From NCBI GenBank assembly GCA_947579605.1, contig OX388305.1, positions 32,439,542 through 32,503,541 of the forward strand: 64,000 nt of DNA, given 5' to 3'. Below are positions 47,701-56,700 of the stretch, piece by piece. Under the pieces are notes generated by a model. That model did not search any database. It worked only from the letters and a program-made list of their open reading frames with translations, and was not told where the DNA came from. The stretch comes from Athripsodes cinereus. Lineage: Eukaryota > Arthropoda > Insecta > Trichoptera > Leptoceridae. The first letter of the stretch is position 1. Every line of letters starts with the position of its first letter. A program made the position numbers and the translations under genes.

Positions 47701-50700
47701 ATATTTTATTGAACATCTAATAGATTAATAATATTTTGTTAATAAGTAAATGCTTTTCTTATTGTTTCGTGTGCGTGATATTTACGAAAACCAAGAGTTT
47801 TCTCCACCTACCTAAGATTATATTTCTTGATAAATTTGTCGTTTCCTGTGTTTTTTTAATGAGTAAAATATTACAATAAAATAATTACCAATTTAGATAA
47901 GTAAATAAACAAAAGTCTAAAACATTAACAAAAACAAATAGTCAAAATAGTCTTTAGCTTAACTATATTCTACTAGTCAACCTTAATTTAATACAGTGGT
48001 GCCTCGCATAAAGAACGCCTCGCACAGCGAACGCTGCACACAACGAACTTCCTGTTCGTTCATTTCACGATTCATACAACGAACTTCGCTTCACACAACG
48101 AAGTCGCCCGAGCTTCCACGATCGCTGCAGATGTATTGCATACTCCCGCGCAGGCACTGCAGGCAGTCGTTAGTCACTGGGCTTAACTTACGATGCTGGA
48201 GAAAAGAGAAAACAAACGACTTTGGACAGGTTTTTCATGAAACCATCGGCCAAAAAGCAGAAAATGGATGAAGATATGCAAGATTCGGTAGACTCTACTT
48301 AGTCTGTCTTAAAATTAAAAAAAATATGTTTTTGTTAGATGTATCTAAATAAAAATAATAACAAAAAAATTATCTTTTTTTATGTCATCTTAGCATATTT
48401 TATGCTACAGAACGAATTATTTTTTTTTAACATGTATTGTTATGGGAAAACGCGTTTCACATAACGAACTTTTCGCATAATAAACTTGCTCCTGGAACGA
48501 ATTAAGTTCGTTGTGTGAGGCACCACTGTAATTCAATTTCACGATACAAGCTTTTAGCTTATTATTATTATTGGACAATATTAAAGTGTCGTTTACGTGC
48601 CAAAGCACCTCAAGGACACTGTACAATTCATCAATTCTAGGACATTACATCCACGTCATATTATAAATATAGATAAATACATAAATAAATGAGAAATGTA
48701 ATAAATAAATAAAATAATAAATAAAAAAAAAATAAAGCTTACTGTGAAAGGTGTATAAGGTATTTGTGTTTTATAACAAAACCCAGATAAATCTTTTTTT
48801 TTTGAAAAAGTACAATGTTAAACGTAGTTTTAGCATTTTACTTAATTTTTAACATCTGCCTGAGGATATTAAGAATATTACTTAATTGACAAATAGTGAT
48901 TTGGAACAGGAATTGGTGAACGTACTATGGGTAGTACTAAGTGCACTTTATGCACCAGCCCAAGCCGATTCGTAAGCATTGGGACACCTTTTCTGTTCCC
49001 AAGTAAAATAAGTTCGCCCAGTCTGTTGTGCGGATGAGATACCTATTGAGTAATGTTCTTAATAATATACGTACCAGGTGGTGATATAATTCAATTTGAA
49101 TCTGGGAGAGACAGATTCAAATTGACGAAAGTGCCAAGTTTGACAAAATAAGACATTCTTTTCTTAATATCGGATTTCATTAAGCATAATGCATCGCCCC
49201 AAAATTGACCAACTCTAGATTACCTCCCATACATAGATGTAGGTCACGGAAAATAAATGGGTAGACTTGAACACTTGAATTAGATTATCAAGACCTAGGT
49301 AGCGGCCCAGAAACTCCAAAATTATTTATTTCGCTGTTGTTTTGCATATTGGTTACGTGAATGAGAAATTATTATAATACCTTAATGCAGTGCTCCGCAA
49401 CCTTTTCTCATCTACGGCACATCAAAATTCTTCCTAGAATTTCGTGGCACCAAAATTCTTCTTTGAATTCCGCGGCACACCAGAAAACTAATTCTGTGCG
49501 CCGCAGTGTGTACAAAGCACACTTGACGCAATTTTCAACAGTTGGCACCAGGCGCTGGGGGACCATTGGTAAATTATTTAGTTATAATAATTATTCTCTT
49601 CAATATTTTGAAAAATAATTTGTCATCGTGTGTATGGAAATACAGTATGAAAAATTGTAAAATTTCAAATACATTGTATTTGACCGCGGCACACCTGTAT
49701 TCGGCTCACGGCACACCGGTTGCGGAGCCCTACCTTAATGTACTGTGAACGGGTGGACGGGAAACAATGCATCTCTAATATTATGATCGATGTAACATGT
49801 TAGCATTATGGGAAAAAAATACGGGTAAAATAAAACGTGGTTAGATGGAAGAAATCACTAATAAAGAGATAAAGTCGCCACTTTGTATCATTAACGTTTT
49901 TTTAATGTAAATAGATTTGAAAATTTTGTTTATTGACTGATGATGTGCAAACAGTTTTTTTATGTTATGTAGGTTATTTTTATGTTATAGTATAGTCATA
50001 GTGAGTTACAATCCATTGGTTTGGTCTGGAACGAGTTTGGATTTTCTTCTCCATTTCTCCCTATTTTCTACTAGTCTCTTTAGTTCTATGTATGTGCCAC
50101 AATTCATATACTTCTTCAGTTGGTCCATAAATGGTAAATTATGGTCAGGTAAAAAGATCTTCTTTTAATACCTTTCTATTATTTTTTCCATCCTTCAACT
50201 TATCCATTTCCCATAGTCTGTATGTCATTGATTTTTTATTCCAAATTTTGGTATCGCCGAATAGATTAAATTCATCGTGTTAAACAAATTACCATAGAAT
50301 TAAAGCTCGTACTATTTCAGTAGTTTAGTAGTAGTGTTTTTAATAATATATTTTTTGGATTAATTTAAACAAATAGTGCCTTTGCGATAAACTCTAATGT
50401 AATTTATTGCGTGTGAGACATTATGAAACATACAATTCAGCGATGAGGACCACCTGCATGTTTCTTACATTTATTTATTTATTATTTCATTTGTACAACA
50501 GTATTAAAAATATAAAAGTCATAAAAACCTACCTAACTGGGCATGAGCCCGTACCAAGGTAGACTGAACCAGTTTTCACCATACTTTGTCTCAGCGCTCA
50601 ATTTTCTTTACTTCAATTACTAAGATTATTTTCCTTACTTTATTTAACCATAAAATAACACACACGCTCACGCACGCACACATACATCCACACACACAAA

Positions 50701-53700
50701 CACACTCACTCACTCACTCATTTGGTTAATTAATTAGCTACTCCACTTTTGTAAGAAGCTACGATTGCGATTGTATAATATAATGATATATTCGCCCTTT
50801 GTATATGGTATATTTTTATATTGTACATTTGTGAATAATATTGTTATTAGTCCAAATTAATATAAAATATACGTGCCCAAAAACTTTCACACCTTGCAAT
50901 ATGCTTGGGCCGTGAAGGCGATATAGACTAATACGGCAGTGGCGGGATTAGACTTTTTATATAGGTCATGCTTTCATAATGAAATTTGATATCTACTACT
51001 ACCATCATGGCATATCCCACTATCGAGGTAGCCAGCAAACCAGTCGCATGTAAAAAACGCGTAAACTGCCCTGTCCGTGTCAGCAAAAATTAAGACATTC
51101 TGGATGGGTGGTAAACCTCATCGCTGAATTTAAAATGTTACATCTGCCTTTTACAAGACACTCGAAAACTTATGAAAAAGAGTGGTGACCAATGGGCCAC
51201 TTGCAGATTTTTTTTTATTACATAAAATTGTAAATTAATGTGAAAGAAACACAACCACATTTTATTTTTTCTTGCCCTATTTTCTTAGTTATTAGCTTTT
51301 AAAAATTGGATTTTCTCGGAATGATCAAAAACGATATGGCGGTGCTGTGACGTCACGGAGTCCCACGTGTGTATGAGATTATGATCTGTGGTTGCGAAAG
51401 TTACTATGATTCACGGGACTTCATGACGTCATCAGCTGTTTAAAGTGTTTTGACAAACGTCAAAAATTTTGGGTTTTATTTTTGGAAATTATCCATAATT
51501 TAGATATTTAAAAAATTTAACTGACATATTTGTGTTTTCCGACCTCAAATTTACTGAATTCGATCATTTTTATTAAAATCCCCCACAACTGCAAGTGGCC
51601 CATTCTTTGCCGGGTGTTCCACGGAAAATAATCATCCCATAATTTGGTATAGGCGTTTAAGAAAAATACTTTTCGAATTTTTTACACCCTCGTCGCCAGA
51701 CTTTTAATTTGGTATATTTCACGATCTCATAATTTTTGTTTTAACAATTTAAGATAATAATCATCTTTTCTTTTGTAGGCATGCGGTGTATTTTTGCATG
51801 TATGAAAGGCACGCTACTGCCTTATACGTATTTATTTTTGTAGAGGTACCTATATAGTAGCGAATTATGTGCCTCTATCAAATCACGGGGGAAGTTTCGG
51901 GTTCAATTCGTAACGGAATCAAAAATGGGTATATTTGTACCTTGTTCAAGTAGATTATTATGTATCAACTTTTACAATACATAGCTAGATTTTCTATGGA
52001 TGTCGCATCTTATTGTGGAAAGAGTTTAAGGCTATGTAAAAGATATATAGATCTAGGTACCTACACATTCATAGGTGTAAACAAGCAATGCATTTTTTTA
52101 ATTTTTTTATTTTATTTAACATAACAAACAATACAGATATAACAATACATAGACTATTCGATAAAAAGTTAAATCTAAACATCCTCCTTATAGAGACAAG
52201 TCTCGTGTAAAGGAGGGCAAAGATTATTTATATGTACTAAATGTATCCATATGTCAGAATTGTCAGAGCTGTTCAAATCAAATCGAAACATTTTTAATAC
52301 ATCATTAGGCATTCTTTCTGCTATACCAAGTATTTAAAATAAGATTTTAATTTTTTGTTTGTAGGTGTATAACGATATTTTTTTGTTTTTTTTTTTTATT
52401 AATTTTATTATTATTAGTTGACAGCATGCAGCTGATCTGCTGGCTACCCCACTTGTTGGATACGCCATGATGGTATAGTAGTAGTAGTAGTAGTATTTTT
52501 TGTACGGATTAAAACAATTTATAAATGGAATTTAATGTTTCAGCGTTAGCATATTTATTTATTGTACAGTCCACTCGTTATTGGTTTTTTGCCTTTAAAA
52601 GTATTTAATTAAAGAATAATTAGCAATATTGTTGTAAAAAACAGGCACATGTAATATGCGTGCTTATTGTCTGGGGTTAATCTCTTCAAGCAAACCTGTA
52701 TATAAGTGTGACATACATCGCTTTACAAAAACGGAGAATTATAGGTATATAACTAATTAGAAAGTACTTACCTACATAATTATTATATAGATAATAGTAT
52801 TTATCTATGTATAAATTATGCTGCGTGCGAGGAACTTGGGCATTCGAAACCACACGGCTTTATAGCGTGGATCTAATTCTCTAGGACGATCGTGTGTTAA
52901 GTAAGAGAAATCGATTGCGTGTATGAGAAATTGTAGGAGTGTAGAAGGAGCGAAAGAAGTATTTAAGGACAGATCTATATGGCGATCCGTTCTTTCTGCC
53001 TACCCCACTTGGGACACGGCGTAAGGTATAGATAGATTAAATTGCTTTTGCACATTACATCCGTCCACATCGATGTATTATTTTTATGTACTGGAAAGGA
53101 AATTTTGGATTGAAACTGGACTATTAATGAAACATCTTTAGAATTTTATATACCTACTTGTAGTTATATGGCAGAAGTTGATATATCCGAAAAAGTAAAA
53201 AATATTTAGGAGCACATTTGAAAGAACATAATTATCATTGTCAGCATCTAAACTAAATCATTGGCTTTTCGTATTAATATTTATCGTTTTTCGCTAAGAT
53301 AATAATATAATATTGGTATTGTTTTGCGCAATAAAAAAATATAATTCTAGGGACATTCTTGCGAAAAATCGGATTTTAATAAAAATCAACTTTTGACATA
53401 GTACCACAGATGCATACGAGTATCTTCCACAATTTCCTGTAAAGAATGGGAGTTAATTTTTCTATTGTCCTGTAGGAAGTAGGTATTCGTAAAATATCGT
53501 TCGTCGGTAGCCTGGAGGTAGAGTCTCGGCCTCGTGAACATGGGGTCCGTGGTTCGATACCAGGTGCCGGCAAACTCCCCTTTGACGACACAAGCTTTTA
53601 GTAGCTTACTGTGAAAGGTGTATAAGGTTGTAAGGTTTATAGCAAACCCATATATATCTTTTTTTTTTTTAAAAAGTATGTTTATTACATGCGGCTAACA

Positions 53701-56700
53701 CTCTAGTAGTAACGCATATTAACATATTTTAGTTGAGGGACGGAGCATGCCACTCATCCTGAATGTTTCATATTTTATTGACACGGAGGAGACAATTTGT
53801 TTTTTTTTTAAGTTATATCTGGGTTTTGTTATAAACCCAAATACAACCTTAAACACCTTTCACAGTAAGCTACTAAAAGCTTGTGTCCTGAAAGGGGAGT
53901 TTGCCGGCACCTGGGATCGAACCACGGACCCGTTGTTCACGATTTGTTTATTTTATTACTTGAAGTAGTTAGTCTACTGGCTACCCCACTTCTGAGAAAT
54001 TTAGGGATAATGAGAGATTATAAAATATTTGGAGTTAATGTGTATAGAATAGTTGGTATTGTGTAAACTGAAAACTTTTGCACGATATTCCACTATTATT
54101 CTGCAAACGCGTTGCTTCTGTTATATAAATATATGCGAAGACTTTGGTTTTTCGTATCAATCAATAGCTATTTTTTATGCCTATCTATAAATTGGTCATC
54201 TACTCTTTTCCGTAAGTGTTTGAGTGTCCTGTAAAAAGCAGGTGTTATAGAATAAAATATGTTTTTCATACTGATTAAATTCAGCGATGAAGTTTGTCAC
54301 CCATCCTGAATATCTTAATTTTGTTGGCACGGAGAGGACAGCTTGCGTGTTTATTACATATAGCTGGTCTGATGGTTTCCCCGTTTGAGGGATATGCCGT
54401 GAGACTTCTCCAAGCATTTTGAAATGACTCCCATCTGAAGATGATAAATGATATTTCATTGAAACATCGTGATAACTCCTCTTCTAGTAAGCATGATGAC
54501 GACACACAACTGGAGGTTACCTAGAAACCTGTCTAAACAAATATATTTTATTTCGCGAGCATACAGTTTTAACATAACTAAAATATGTACCTATAGCTAA
54601 ATCAATTAAAACTAGAGAACCAGCTAAATTTGCTAACATCGTTCAGCATTTTATAACATATATTTAGCTGACACAAAAAGACAAATATTTTACAAAAAAA
54701 AAAAAAACTCCAAAGAACTTAAAACCAATCATCTCCAATCAATAAGAAAATAAAGGAACGGGACTGGAAATTGGAGAAAAGAGGAAAAGCTTCAAATGAT
54801 TAAAACCTATGAGACCCTTCAGTCGTCAGGGACCATTTCATAGTTTCATTGTATCGCAGTATAAATACGTCTATATCAGGGATGTTGCGAATATTCGCAT
54901 CCGCAAATGCGGAGCTTCCGCATGTATTTGGACATCTGCATCCGCATCCGAAATAATCGATGCGGATGTTCATGCGGATGCGGATGTAAGACAATTTGCG
55001 ACAAGAAAAAAATGGGAACGAAAATAATGGTGACAGATCCGACGCATTTTTATTTTTGCCGGTTTTATTTTATTTTTGCAAATAACAAAAGAAAAAAAAT
55101 ATTTCTACAAAAAATCCATAATATTATTGTAGCAAAAATTTCGTCATATATTTGACAGTGGGGCCTACCAACTAAGATAGTTCCTACTTTTTTTTCTATA
55201 ACATCTTAAACATCCGCATCCGCGGATGTGAGCCTTCAAAAATCCGCATCCGCATTCACATCCGCGGATGTGTAAAAATTGACATCCGCAACATCCCTGG
55301 TCTATATCACTAATTATAAAAAAGGAGTTGAAATTATTACATGACCGGTATATGAATGAGCACTGCAAATAGTCGGACGTGCAAGTAAGTTGCTTACATT
55401 ATATCGGTGTGGTTCTAGTTCGTCGTGTAGGACAATAATAAGTAAAATTAGTCTAACAAGCCAACAGAGTCAACAATGTTGTCAATAATAAAATTGTATA
55501 TAGAAATTTCATATCAGTCACAGTACGTCTATTCTCTATAGTTATTATTTTATGATATTGGGCAGAAAGACGGTATTTTTGTCAATGCGACACGAAATCT
55601 GTAAGTAATTTAAAGTTCAGAAATTTGTTTTGAACTCCGACAAGTCTCAATGTATGTTATGTATTTAGGGTTTCAAACAGCCGTTGCATACTCTAAACAG
55701 CTCTTAACATATATGTATAATTACTTTATAATACATATTATATTACCTATATTATGTATTCGTTTCATCAACTCTATAATAAAGAGTTTATAGGTATTCT
55801 GATTTACGTTATTTTATTTTTATAATAAATTGAATGATATATTATGTACCTACGTTTTGTTATAGCAATGTCCATAATAATAATTTATGTAAAAGTCTCA
55901 CGCCGTGTGTAGTGATAAATCTATTCCTAAGCAAGTTCACATATATATGTGTATCATATAAACATACCTCCCAAGTTATTACCTATTCATATAGGTTGAC
56001 TATCGGTGAGTAGAATCAACTGGAATGATGAATCTAGAGTGGTTCAAAATATGATTAAAACCTATTTCATTATTAATGTTTTTGTTTGTTTTGACTTTTA
56101 GGGTTGAACGCCAAGAGTTAACACTATACAGAAGAAAACACTAACATTACTTTTTCTTACTTATTATAGATCGAGTAGGTACTAGCCCACACATTAACTT
56201 GTGATGCATCGATATTGGATATTTTCGTATTTTATTACATTTTTTTTATGGAAGCAGCTGTAATTTTATGTTTGCTAATTTTATTTGTATTTTATGTATA
56301 TATCATGTTTTTATGGTGACTATTAGGTATACAGTTTGTAATCCTTTATGTGCATGTTTTATGTCGAAATGTTATTCACAGTTCGTTCGTTTCATTGTTT
56401 CAGCGGCCTTTCTTCAAGAAAGTGTAATGTTTATAGATGCTTTGACTGCATCAGCTACTAATAAGAAAGAACCCAAGAAAAAGAAAAGAAAACTTAGCAT
56501 ATCAAAAGAGACGACTCATGAAAGTTCACCTCCTATTTCACCCACCACATCTGCATCGTCTGCTGTCGATTTACCGAAACCTACGCCATTCCGTTTCTAT
56601 CAAGATACATTGGATGCTGAAGATAATAAGGAGGTTCATGAAGAAATAAAAGTAGAAGAGCAAGTTGAAGATACGAAAGAAATAGTTAAAGACAATGATA

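Larger units (their letters stand above)
35540..56403 (+). other. PNUTS intron 4 (20.9 kb), repeat-filled
   Basis: Donor GTAAGT at 35540, acceptor TTGTTTCAG ending 56403. It completes a split Pro codon (C plus CG). It contains at least a dozen mobile elements listed separately and an unexplained block at about 38.6-40.7 kb. Confidence 0.85.

Noticed and set aside
47996..48271. 91-codon plus-strand frame starting at the Tigger-like element
   Set aside because: It begins inside the terminal inverted repeat and only its end may preserve transposase residues in another frame; not a gene.
53376..53591. Minus-strand 71-codon frame
   Set aside because: It reads through the tRNA-derived SINE and a MITE end; typical repeat-derived open frame.
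54800..55368. Several frames with repeated CIRIR/ADADV-type patterns
   Set aside because: They translate the GCGGAT subterminal repeats of the hAT element.
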